From positions 18,572,979 to 18,636,978 of the forward strand of contig CM049321.1 in NCBI GenBank assembly GCA_026874595.1: 64,000 nt of DNA. Reading direction: 5' to 3'. The stretch is from Sipunculus nudus. Lineage: Eukaryota > Annelida > Sipuncula > Golfingiida > Sipunculidae. Below, piece by piece: positions 19,710-28,612 of this stretch. The translations under genes were made by a program, and so were the position numbers. Numbering within the stretch: the first letter of the stretch is position 1; every line of letters begins with the position of its first letter. Under the pieces are notes generated by a model. It was given only the letters and a program-made list of their open reading frames with translations. It made no database searches and was not told the DNA's origin.

Positions 19710-22649
19710 ATGACGGAAACGTCGCCATGTGTGACCGGCAGTCACATCGCTTCTGAGAATGGGAACATGACAGGTACGAGGATCATGATTCTTGCATGGA
19801 GGTTTCATGCCATATCCCACGACGGAACGTGTGCCTTGGCTACTTTCACCTGCGTTCCGTGTGAGGGGACAGATAAGGGCGTCCGATATCTGCCTCTGCC
19901 TTTTAAAATACCGGGAGGGTTGAATGTCAGGTTACATGCACGTCTGCCGAAAGACCACAGGGACTCGCATACCTGGAAGTGCCCTTGGACATTCTGTGAC
20001 AAACTCCCGACCGAAAATAGCGTGTGGCACGATTTCATACCTCACCTTTTTCAGGCACTCTGCATGCACCTATCCGCTGCTAGTAGGAACAAAGAGCACC
20101 CGCTCGCCTGTTTCCCTCCGCTGATGACTAGTGGTGTGCGACCTGTCTTCCTGCCGCCACCCCGTGGCGGGACCGGGAGGTACCCAGGTGTTCTCTCACA
20201 CTTTGCGCTTGACCATTCGGAGATGGACATGCGTGCGTGGCTGCATGTGAAACGCTTACGTTTACCAACAGATGTCATCGGAAATGTTTCCTGGCCTGCA
20301 CACGACCTCCAACGGAAATCGACAAACCGTGCGACCGACGGTGATGCGGACGCAATCACGGAGCGAACATTCACACGAGTCGTCAATTCGGCCGTACACG
20401 AGTCCCTCAACGTATGCAATGGTCACCGCCAAAGGCACAACGCTGTCGCATGGGACCCGCTTTCGCGCGCCGTCATACACTTATTGCAGACGTCCGGTGC
20501 CACGATGAACGTACCCTCAGACATGTTCACATTGCCACAGCTCACATTAGCACGATGCCCTGTACCACAAACAGCCAACCCTTTGAGGAAAGCGCGTGAA
20601 TTGAGTGCATTTTCCGAAATGCTCAACCAATGTTTAGAGGACACGGAGTTCGGCGGTGCGTTCCTATTGTGTCAACCTCCGTCACACACGCTCCCGGATG
20701 ACATCCATTGGCTGGACGTCAGCTCTGACCTAAGTGACATCAGACATGGTGCCTTCGCGCAGGCGTCATGGGTCCTGGAACACATGTGTCCTTCGCCCCT
20801 GCACAGGTCGGAGCTTTTTATTATATTACCCTACGGTTGTGTGGTTACTGGCCAGGGTAAATTGGCCTTTGTGAATTCGGGTGTCCCGTGTCACGCAGGC
20901 GAGGATAGCCTGCACGCCCATATATCCATCATGGGATGGCCGCTGAATTTGTCACCTCAAGCTTTTGTTGCGGATGTCGCCATACCCCTGTCAAAACGGC
21001 ATAGCAAAAGCACAACAGAACCACATAGCCGAATCCCAATTGAGCCACATACGTGCAATCCATGCGTCTGCAACGAAGGAGAACCCCTTTCAGAACAGAA
21101 CCAAGCACGCGATGATGAGGGTGCCGATAAAGATAATCATGCGGTCACTATCGTCAAAGGACTCCCGCCGCAAACGGGAGGGGTGATTTATGCCAAGCGG
21201 GGCGTTCACACGGGGCAGTTTTACGGTATGGACGCCAACCAGTTTTACCCCACCCTAGGAGCACACCTGGACACGGAGTATTTACGTGAGCTGCTGGCTT
21301 GGTTGGCGGAACGCAGGCGCTTATTCTCACCATCGAAATCGGCCGCCTCCCGCGTAAAAGCCTGTCAAGTGTGCACTTACGGACAGTCGAAGTATTACGC
21401 CCCTGAGCTCTATGACAGATGGACACAACTGGCACAGCAGGCAAGCACAGCTATGGTGGAGTGCGTGCCTAAAATGAATCGTTTGTTGCGCGTGATGAAA
21501 GACAGCGTACTGTTCGAGGCTTCCCCAGACCTAACGGGCACAAGTGAAGACGCAGTTGCAGGGTCTGATGCGGAACTGGAAATATTTCAAAGCAGAGTAC
21601 AGAGTCTGACAGGCTTTGCTGAGATGACCTTCAAACTCGAAGGGTCCTACAACCTCGTCGGCCTCATCGGGCCCTGTCATTTATTTCACGCCAAACGCGA
21701 TCCATCGTCCGGTTGGCGCTTGTCCAAGGTAACTGGCATCCACAGGTCTGATCATTGCCAAGCTGTCTCAGAGGCCATCGACGCCACGTTACATGAGGTC
21801 GTGCTGATACTCGGCGGAAAAGCAGACACTGGCTGCCCAGTGGAAGTCGCAACGCGAGATGAAGTGGAACAGTGTGTGCGTGCAGGCATGAAAGAAATGT
21901 ACAAACACTGGCCGACAACGTGGGAAGTGCACACGACAGACCTAAAAGGCGTTTTGGGAAATCAACCCGATCTCGTCAATCGGTTCCTCCTGCCCGCTTT
22001 CCCGACAAAGCTGTCAGCTCCTACGAAGGGGGCACACTGCAAACAGAAGGGTGATTTCGCCGAAGTAACAAAAGCCCTGGTGTCACTGCGAGATTTCGAT
22101 CCTTACGTGTGGAAGGAAGGCCGTTTGCCTGTACGTTTGACCGTGAAGGGGAAAGCGGGGCCTTACGTTTGGGTTGAACGCCCCGCAGTGTACAGTCCGG
22201 CCGACTGGGCATACAGCCCTTTCCACAGGGGGTTGCTGGGAGACGCCGAACACGCGGGCCGCCCTATCCTGTCATGTTCCAAAATCAAAGCACGAAACGT
22301 GCCGGCAGAGGACCTGTGTTTCAACGTGGGACTAGTGCACCGTGACCACGTCTTGCCAGGCACAACCTTAGACTGGGAAAGGTACAACGACGTACTGTAC
22401 GCGGCGGTGCTGCCAGTCTTGCGAACTGTAACAACGGCGCAACTGCAGAAGATGCTATCGCACATATTTCATTCCGTCGCCGTCCAACACACACCCCCAC
22501 GGTCTGCCCACGCGCAAGAAAACCTGTTACCCTACGGTATAAAATCGCTGTGTCCAACCACCATGGCAGAGTGCCAAAGATTGCTGCGTCTTGATGACGA
22601 ACGCACCCTGTTGTGCGATTCAGATTCATGTTACCCGTCTTGTTCGTGA
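19710..22649 (+). CDS. Large unrecognised protein
   Basis: 979 residues from the first ATG at 19710 (MTETSPCVTG); the frame is open upstream only from a GTG. A further ATG at 19767 precedes a more hydrophobic beginning (MILAWRFHAISH). The protein is mostly globular, with one polar, probably flexible segment near residues 440-485 (KSTTEPHSRIPIEPH, EQNQARDDEGADKDN). No membrane segment or catalytic signature is recognised. It lies downstream of the probable capsid gene on the same strand and ends about 80 bases before the next plus-strand gene, so a structural or replication role is possible but unproven. Confidence 0.75.
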   Translation: MTETSPCVTGSHIASENGNMTGTRIMILAWRFHAISHDGTCALATFTCVPCEGTDKGVRYLPLPFKIPGGLNVRLHARLPKDHRDSHTWKCPWTFCDKLPTENSVWHDFIPHLFQALCMHLSAASRNKEHPLACFPPLMTSGVRPVFLPPPRGGTGRYPGVLSHFALDHSEMDMRAWLHVKRLRLPTDVIGNVSWPAHDLQRKSTNRATDGDADAITERTFTRVVNSAVHESLNVCNGHRQRHNAVAWDPLSRAVIHLLQTSGATMNVPSDMFTLPQLTLARCPVPQTANPLRKARELSAFSEMLNQCLEDTEFGGAFLLCQPPSHTLPDDIHWLDVSSDLSDIRHGAFAQASWVLEHMCPSPLHRSELFIILPYGCVVTGQGKLAFVNSGVPCHAGEDSLHAHISIMGWPLNLSPQAFVADVAIPLSKRHSKSTTEPHSRIPIEPHTCNPCVCNEGEPLSEQNQARDDEGADKDNHAVTIVKGLPPQTGGVIYAKRGVHTGQFYGMDANQFYPTLGAHLDTEYLRELLAWLAERRRLFSPSKSAASRVKACQVCTYGQSKYYAPELYDRWTQLAQQASTAMVECVPKMNRLLRVMKDSVLFEASPDLTGTSEDAVAGSDAELEIFQSRVQSLTGFAEMTFKLEGSYNLVGLIGPCHLFHAKRDPSSGWRLSKVTGIHRSDHCQAVSEAIDATLHEVVLILGGKADTGCPVEVATRDEVEQCVRAGMKEMYKHWPTTWEVHTTDLKGVLGNQPDLVNRFLLPAFPTKLSAPTKGAHCKQKGDFAEVTKALVSLRDFDPYVWKEGRLPVRLTVKGKAGPYVWVERPAVYSPADWAYSPFHRGLLGDAEHAGRPILSCSKIKARNVPAEDLCFNVGLVHRDHVLPGTTLDWERYNDVLYAAVLPVLRTVTTAQLQKMLSHIFHSVAVQHTPPRSAHAQENLLPYGIKSLCPTTMAECQRLLRLDDERTLLCDSDSCYPSCS

Positions 22650-22730
22650 ATATCAAACCAATACGGATCCACCCTTCGAAGCGCCCGTGTACACACACGC
22701 GATAAGACCAGATACAGCTTTGAAATAACT

Positions 22731-23690
22731 ATGGAAAACGGACATGCAAAGCGCTCCGAGTTTACGGATTTATACGTTGGTTTCCAACTTTTGGACAGAT
22801 CTGCCGGTATGAGGGATTTCATTGAATGGCTGCTCCACCTTAAACACGATGACACGTTTACATTCTGCGGTGGACCAGACGCATTTACTAACAGACGAAA
22901 GCACATAGCATACCGTATGGCCCGATGCTTCGCTGATTACGCCCTCGTGCTGGAGGCAATACACTTCGCGCTAGAACGCATAGGACTGGAAGACCCCACA
23001 CTGTGGGCAGCTTTTATGCCGGACGGAGTCGGTTTGCGCATATCCGCCTTCATGCAAAACAAAACGTATTCGTCTCTGTGGGCGTCTGTGGGTAAACCCC
23101 ATGAAATTGAGCTCAGGACGGCCTGGGCGGCGGCAACCCAATTCTGGACGCCAACGGGAACACCATACGCAGAAGAGGGCCATTTCCACCTGTCGTACGA
23201 CCACGCACGTGACCCCGTACCGGGCGCCTTGCGTTTCACCGCATGCGGAGCTCTGGCTTTGGCTTGCGTGTCGACCAATACGGCCGCTAGGATGGGACAG
23301 ATGCTACGTTTCCACATGGACCGGAGGCTTGCACTGCCGGCCATAGTCATACGTGACATGGCGCTCGGGTTCCTCATGATGTCGGGTGCAATACGCCACA
23401 AGAGCGAAGGCTTTATTTACACCATAGACATGGATATGATACACCCTTTGCGCAGGCTGCTGAAGTCACACGCCTCCACCTGCCCTCTACCCGATGCCGA
23501 TATGAATGGTGCCGCTCACGGATCAAACACGTGCCGCGGGAAGTGTACAGGACACGTCTGGGCCACTGTGTTCCGACTGTTACAGGCCGGGGATGCAATG
23601 GACCCAGTAGCACAGTACGCAAGGGACATGCGCCTGTCACACGAACACGTGTGGAACGGTGGGTTGGGTCGCGGAAACGATATCCCATAA
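22731..23690 (+). CDS. Unrecognised globular protein (capsid-triplex-sized)
   Basis: 319 residues from ATG 22731 (MENGHAKRSEF). Mixed alpha/beta composition, no signal peptide or clear membrane helix. The length is in the range of herpesvirus capsid triplex proteins and it follows two large plus-strand genes, but I see no alignable motif and do not assign that function. Cysteine and histidine residues cluster near 265-285 (HASTCPLPDADMN, CRGKCTGHVW). Two AATAAA signals follow the stop at 23878-23883 and 23899-23904. Confidence 0.7.
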   Translation: MENGHAKRSEFTDLYVGFQLLDRSAGMRDFIEWLLHLKHDDTFTFCGGPDAFTNRRKHIAYRMARCFADYALVLEAIHFALERIGLEDPTLWAAFMPDGVGLRISAFMQNKTYSSLWASVGKPHEIELRTAWAAATQFWTPTGTPYAEEGHFHLSYDHARDPVPGALRFTACGALALACVSTNTAARMGQMLRFHMDRRLALPAIVIRDMALGFLMMSGAIRHKSEGFIYTIDMDMIHPLRRLLKSHASTCPLPDADMNGAAHGSNTCRGKCTGHVWATVFRLLQAGDAMDPVAQYARDMRLSHEHVWNGGLGRGNDIP

Positions 23691-24244
23691 TTCAACCCTA
23701 CCTTTCCCACCTCCACTATTCCCGGGGATCTCTGCAACTGCAGAAACGTCTTGACGGATTGACAAAGACGAAACTGTAAGTAAGAAGCAGGTGGCTGGAA
23801 ATGAGGAGATGTTGAACCCTACAGAATCAGACCGAGTTTTTGGACACTGATCATATCATACACACTCGTATTTCATCAATAAATTGAGTTCAGACCACAA
23901 TAAAGATAGATATATATTTATTTATTGTTTCACATTATCATTGCTCTGCTGTGTTTTCGAATGTGTATGTGCGTGTGTGTGATGTAGGTCATATGACAAA
24001 ACGCTCTACAGGTACAAAAGTCCAGCGCGATCAAATAACGTACACGTCAGAACGGCTGATTGGTGTACCTGACAAAAAAAACAATGTACAATTATAACAG
24101 TTTAAAGTTGTATACACATCACAAAGAGAAACATTACCACATCACTCGCAAAACTGGTTTGGCTGGACCACAACAAAACATACGTTGTCACATGTTAATG
24201 TCCGACACGCGCAAATCCCATGATGGGGACAGTATCAAACCTTT
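23691..24244. other. Intergenic stretch with poly(A) signals on both strands
   Basis: Lies between convergent genes. AATAAA at 23878-23883 and 23899-23904 serve the plus-strand gene. TTTATTTATT at 23917-23926 gives overlapping AATAAA on the minus strand for the gene ending at 24245. The remaining sequence, including a GT-rich run near 23960-23980, shows no gene. Confidence 0.6.
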
Positions 24245-25843
24245 TCAATCAGTATTGGGTTCCACGATGCAACACAACAATGCCACGTCCATATTGTCGT
24301 CAAGCAGTACTCTTGACATGTAGTCACCATGTGTAACAAACACGTCGAAGGGCGACACAAGAGACTCCAAGACCAGTTGCACAAAACGTCTGCCCTCCTC
24401 GGAAAACCTGACAGCTTCCACGACACGGGCGAATTCGGGGTCCTCAACCACCACGATGGGTCCAGACCGAGCGTCCTTACAGATTACACAATTGTATGTG
24501 TTCAACGTCTCACCCCATGTCCCCGTGAGTTCATATCGCCATTGTGGTTTGACGGGTAGTTCCTCCACGCAGCACACGGTGATAATCTGGTCGCATTTCT
24601 TATGTGCATATCGTAGACCTTCCGTGTTTGCTGCAAAGTTCGCATAAACGAGGATGTGTGGGTACGATATTAACACAGCGGACATAATATCACAGATCAC
24701 TCGGGGTTGCAGATGACGGACAACCGTGATCAGATCACTGTCAAGCGCTGTGGCCGTTCGCCTGTGCGTTACAGACGGTCGCAGTGGTCCAACGTATCTC
24801 TTCTCTTTCACATGATGTTCTGCGACGTCTGATGTTTCGGCACGCAACTGCTGTATGTGACTGTGACAACCGCCAGCATTAGACTCATTGGATGCGGCTT
24901 TGGGCTTTCGCCGAATCTTGCACATCAACATTACCGTCCTTCCGTTGACAGAAGCCCTGTTGACATCATCTGTCAGCAACACCTGCCAGGGGTTGGTGTC
25001 AGTATCCTCCTCGGTCACCATGGCTTCCAAGAGTCTTTGAAAAAACGCACGACCGCCATCGGAATCGCTCGCGGCGCGCACAAGGCATTCAAGCTTTGGG
25101 TACGTCACCAGCACCATACGTTCACCACTAGCGTTTGTGTACGCCCCACAATGGAACGTACTCAGCACCTGGTCCCATTTTCCAACAAGACTGTAACTGT
25201 GATCGGGCTGTAAGGGCAATTCCTGAACGCAGTATATGGTAAAATCCTTTCCGCAAAACACGTTTTCCTGTGATGCAAATTGCACAACGCAATCAAGCAT
25301 GTGTGGGAAGAAGGCCAATGCTGCCGCCACCAGATCACATATTAATTCGGGGTTCAGTTGCTCGACGAGTTCGGACGCTGCTCGGTTGGTACACAGAAAG
25401 AACAAATCTCTCTGTTCTGATGAACTTGTCATAATTCCTTGATCAGTTCCCGTTGGTCTGGCACCGGGGTGTTTATCGGGACACTCTAGCAGGACCTCCG
25501 CCACAGTGGAAACTGCACCCTGAACGCCAGTGTCGTTAAGATAGATCACGTTCCCCGGTCTCTGGACTGTTTGCGGGGATTTCAACTGGCATCTCACGTC
25601 CAGATAACACATACCGGAAATGTGTGGTCGGAAGCATGCAAACGATACATGACCGGGCCTACCTTTTGGTTTGGCGGTATCGTTACACGTCCCGGGTTCC
25701 CCATCGTTCGATTTGGTACACGCGGTACCATCCGGTCGAGGGGCTTCCACTTCGCGATCTGATATGACAGTCTTACCCGTGCTGCAGCCTTCAGCTTCAA
25801 CTTTCTCTGTCGCCGGGAGCGACGTGTTTTCGTTCGACGACAT
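24245..25843 (-). CDS. Protein with an internal tandem domain duplication
   Basis: 532 residues from ATG 25843, with a TATA-like element at 25967-25976. After a polar N-terminus there are two copies of an unrecognised domain of about 150 residues, near 160-320 and 370-530. Matching elements in order are LNPELICDLVAAALAFFPHM/LQPRVICDIMSAVLISYPHI, YCVQELPLQPDHSYSLVGKW/CCVEELPVKPQWRYELTGTW, LSTFHCGAY/LNTYNCVIC, YPKLECLVRAA/DPEFARVVEAV, AFFQRLLEAMV/RFVQLVLESLV and a final strand (VMLMCKI/VALLCCI). The first 140 residues may contain a third, partial unit. There is no signal peptide or membrane anchor. Function unknown. Confidence 0.75.
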   Translation of the reverse strand: MSSNENTSLPATEKVEAEGCSTGKTVISDREVEAPRPDGTACTKSNDGEPGTCNDTAKPKGRPGHVSFACFRPHISGMCYLDVRCQLKSPQTVQRPGNVIYLNDTGVQGAVSTVAEVLLECPDKHPGARPTGTDQGIMTSSSEQRDLFFLCTNRAASELVEQLNPELICDLVAAALAFFPHMLDCVVQFASQENVFCGKDFTIYCVQELPLQPDHSYSLVGKWDQVLSTFHCGAYTNASGERMVLVTYPKLECLVRAASDSDGGRAFFQRLLEAMVTEEDTDTNPWQVLLTDDVNRASVNGRTVMLMCKIRRKPKAASNESNAGGCHSHIQQLRAETSDVAEHHVKEKRYVGPLRPSVTHRRTATALDSDLITVVRHLQPRVICDIMSAVLISYPHILVYANFAANTEGLRYAHKKCDQIITVCCVEELPVKPQWRYELTGTWGETLNTYNCVICKDARSGPIVVVEDPEFARVVEAVRFSEEGRRFVQLVLESLVSPFDVFVTHGDYMSRVLLDDNMDVALLCCIVEPNTD

Positions 25844-25966
25844 TTTTGTGCAACAGCCTCGACGGCGGCGTAGAGGTCTATGAGGGCATACCTACCAACC
25901 GCGATATTTATGAGGCTGTGGAAGTGCCGGTGCATCACGTGATCACATGTACCAGCGGCTGTCACA

Positions 25967-25976
25967 TTTATATATA
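25967..25976 (-). promoter_or_regulatory. TATA box of the 24245-25843 gene
   Basis: TATATATAAA on the minus strand, about 125 bases upstream of the ATG at 25843. Confidence 0.45.
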
Positions 25977-26090
25977 TGATGTGGTATCAGTCAACCCCCC
26001 CCTCCAGATTTTGCCAAAAACGGGTTACACACGTGACGCACGCTGATTGGACGACCGTCAGCCGACTGGGCATACAAAGTGCTCCTGCGC

Positions 26091-28373
26091 ATGCTGCCCG
26101 GCCATTTCTCTGATGCCAGTTACGCCGACATGCAAACCCCAAACGCGCACTGCTATTCAGAAGGTCTAGCCATACGCGTGGATGAGCTTTTGTCCCTGGT
26201 GCAAACAGGTCTCAGGAGGAAAGACATCCAACACGTGTTGCAGGCCACCGATGAACTGTTAGGATCAAGACGACCGCCCAAACTAAAATGGAAACACGTT
26301 GTAAAGTTCCTGCTGGAAGACCATTGCTTGGCACCGGCGCGTGTTTTCACGTTAGTGGCCGATTTGTCAAATGCAACGGGGAGCAAGTCGAAACGCAACA
26401 TGAGATCTGTCATTGAAACTCTGTTGGACGTGAAAACATCTCGTGTAGCTGTGTGCATGTGTACCGCGACTTTGACCCCTCCCTTCCTGCACCCGAGAAC
26501 CCCGCTTCCACCGATGAGGGTGTTTCAACCGGACGCAACTCTGATACCGTTGGTGGAATCGGAACCAGGGACAATGTCCGCCGCGCTCGCCCTGACCAAT
26601 CTGCTGCGGGCATGGCGTGATTGGAAAAACAAGGTGGAAGAATGTAACGACTGGGACGTGAATCCGATCGTGACCGGTGACACGAAAGACGACATCGCGG
26701 TTTGGCTGTTGTCAGCAGCCAGACACGTAGCCATGTGCATGACGTGCTGTCCGGCAAAGGTCACAGACGCAGGGAAGGCAGTGTTGCAGAGTAAGCCACA
26801 CGGGAAACCACAGCTTATCGACCTGGTGCTGTCTCTGCTACAACGGGAGGCCATAGCTGACCGGGACAGTTACATGCAAGTGTTCATATCGGCGTGTGGC
26901 AAGTTTGCACGATACGGTGACCCTGTTTTGATTCTCTTCTGTGTCGTCATCAGGTACCTGATGTGCATGTGCCCTCCTGCACTGAAGAACCGGAAAGGCG
27001 GCCGGGGGCAGCTTGTGAACCACGACGCTTCCAAAACGTTGCTGGTCGACGAAGTGTTGGTTAAACCAAAGTCTCTACCACCTTTGAACGCGATGCCTGA
27101 CTACGCCATCGACCGCACAACCAGACGGGGCAGGACGGGACGCAGCGTCCCACAGCCACCAGGGTTGGTTACCGAGCGTGCAGCAGACCCCACCCACTGT
27201 ACAGAGTTTTACGGTGCCCGGTGGAAACGTTCGCACCAGTCGATGGAACATTACGCCGAATTTTATCCCGTTATAACAAACCAGTGGGTGTGTACCAGAC
27301 CGAAGCGGCCACGCAAGACCCACACACGCGGGGGTGGAAACCCTGCGACAGAGGTATGCAAACGACTTAGGAAATGTTTCCCATCCATGACCCAACCATG
27401 TGACAGCGACGTTTATGGGCTTTCGTTGCCCAAGTGTGATCGCTTTTCCCGGAAAAGGAAGCAAAAAGACACAGGTGACGCAGACGTTAAACGCCCCAAA
27501 TGCCACGAGGTGACATGTGGACCAGTTCGAATGACCCTTAACTGCAGATGTCCTGCTGACATACTGAAACAGCGTTTCACATCCATCACAGAGCTAGAAG
27601 AGGTCATGAGCCGCCTGCCTCTGTTGCATGTGCCGCATCAGAAAACGAAATCGTTCACGAGAGCTGATTTGAAATCGCAGCAGGTGTTCAAAGGCCCCAT
27701 GCTCTATCACGACGCAAAACAATTGGCGTTCAGGCACGCAGCCATGAACATTTTTCTCGGGGACAAGCACACTCCGGGCTGCGTAGAGTTTTTCTGTAAC
27801 GGCGTGATGTCGTACATGCAGACCAACCTGCATATTGCCTTCGGATTGGAATACTCTTACGTATGCGGCAGCCACCACACATTTTACAACCATTTTGCCG
27901 ACGGTGGGCCAACGGGATGTTTTGTCATTGACCATAACGAGCTGGGTCTCGCGCCCCTGCACAAACTGTCGGCTGACGACGCCAAACGCTTGCCGCTATC
28001 TTTATGGCTTCATTTGGCCTACCGGTTTGTTCTGCGGATCGGTATATCACCTCAAAACACGTTGTTGGTGGACCGCAACACGGCCTTCGCCAATGCAACC
28101 TTTCTCAACGAAAGGAGACTCCCCGTGCCCTACACAGCAGATCTGACTGAATGCCTGATGGGAAAGAACATACCACAGGATGTGGCCAAAGTTATGAAAG
28201 AAACTGTGTCGAAGTACAAGACTGAACTGGCCGTCAAACTAAGACGTGCGTTCAAACCGGGATCACAGACGTTACAAAACATATATAAACTGGCAGAGAT
28301 GATGAAAGTAGATATACCGGAGTACGTAACCGGCACGGCTGAATTCATCAGCAATTTGATCGAAGCCTCCTGA
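26091..28373 (+). CDS. Unrecognised protein; N-terminal region resembles the helical C-terminal part of RarA/MgsA AAA+ proteins
   Basis: 760 residues from ATG 26091 (MLPGHFSDASY). Near residues 24-90 is a helical pattern (VDELLSLVQTGLRRKDIQHV then KWKHVVKFLLEDHCLAPARV) like the post-AAA region of RarA/MgsA-type proteins, where a run of basic and acidic residues around an L-x-E-D turn is typical. A related helix follows near residues 205-225 (AVWLLSAARHVAMCMTCC). No Walker motifs are present, so it is not an ATPase by itself. Residues about 310-480 are basic and partly disordered (RPKRPRKTHTRGGG, KRKQKDTGDADVKRPK). The C-terminal 230 residues are globular. The resemblance is weak; the gene is best treated as unknown. 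Confidence 0.7.
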   Translation: MLPGHFSDASYADMQTPNAHCYSEGLAIRVDELLSLVQTGLRRKDIQHVLQATDELLGSRRPPKLKWKHVVKFLLEDHCLAPARVFTLVADLSNATGSKSKRNMRSVIETLLDVKTSRVAVCMCTATLTPPFLHPRTPLPPMRVFQPDATLIPLVESEPGTMSAALALTNLLRAWRDWKNKVEECNDWDVNPIVTGDTKDDIAVWLLSAARHVAMCMTCCPAKVTDAGKAVLQSKPHGKPQLIDLVLSLLQREAIADRDSYMQVFISACGKFARYGDPVLILFCVVIRYLMCMCPPALKNRKGGRGQLVNHDASKTLLVDEVLVKPKSLPPLNAMPDYAIDRTTRRGRTGRSVPQPPGLVTERAADPTHCTEFYGARWKRSHQSMEHYAEFYPVITNQWVCTRPKRPRKTHTRGGGNPATEVCKRLRKCFPSMTQPCDSDVYGLSLPKCDRFSRKRKQKDTGDADVKRPKCHEVTCGPVRMTLNCRCPADILKQRFTSITELEEVMSRLPLLHVPHQKTKSFTRADLKSQQVFKGPMLYHDAKQLAFRHAAMNIFLGDKHTPGCVEFFCNGVMSYMQTNLHIAFGLEYSYVCGSHHTFYNHFADGGPTGCFVIDHNELGLAPLHKLSADDAKRLPLSLWLHLAYRFVLRIGISPQNTLLVDRNTAFANATFLNERRLPVPYTADLTECLMGKNIPQDVAKVMKETVSKYKTELAVKLRRAFKPGSQTLQNIYKLAEMMKVDIPEYVTGTAEFISNLIEAS

Positions 28374-28612
28374 TAAGACTTGTTAGAAATCATGTCACAA
28401 CTGCCAAACTGGACATTTCAATATGTACAGACACACACATATACACATATGTACAGACACACATATACACACAATGCAACATCAAAACCTGCATACAATA
28501 AATATATTTTGTTTAATGAATAAATATCACATTGCACATTATGACTGTATGTGTTTGGTTTTATTTGGTTTGGTATCATGAGTGTTTTGTTTCATATAGG
28601 ATACGACGAAAG
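28374..28612. other. 3' region with poly(A) signals between convergent genes
   Basis: AATAAA at 28497-28502 and 28519-28524 for the plus-strand gene; TTTATT at 28560-28565 gives AATAAA for the minus-strand gene. A short CA/TA-rich repeat lies near 28428-28470. Confidence 0.6.
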
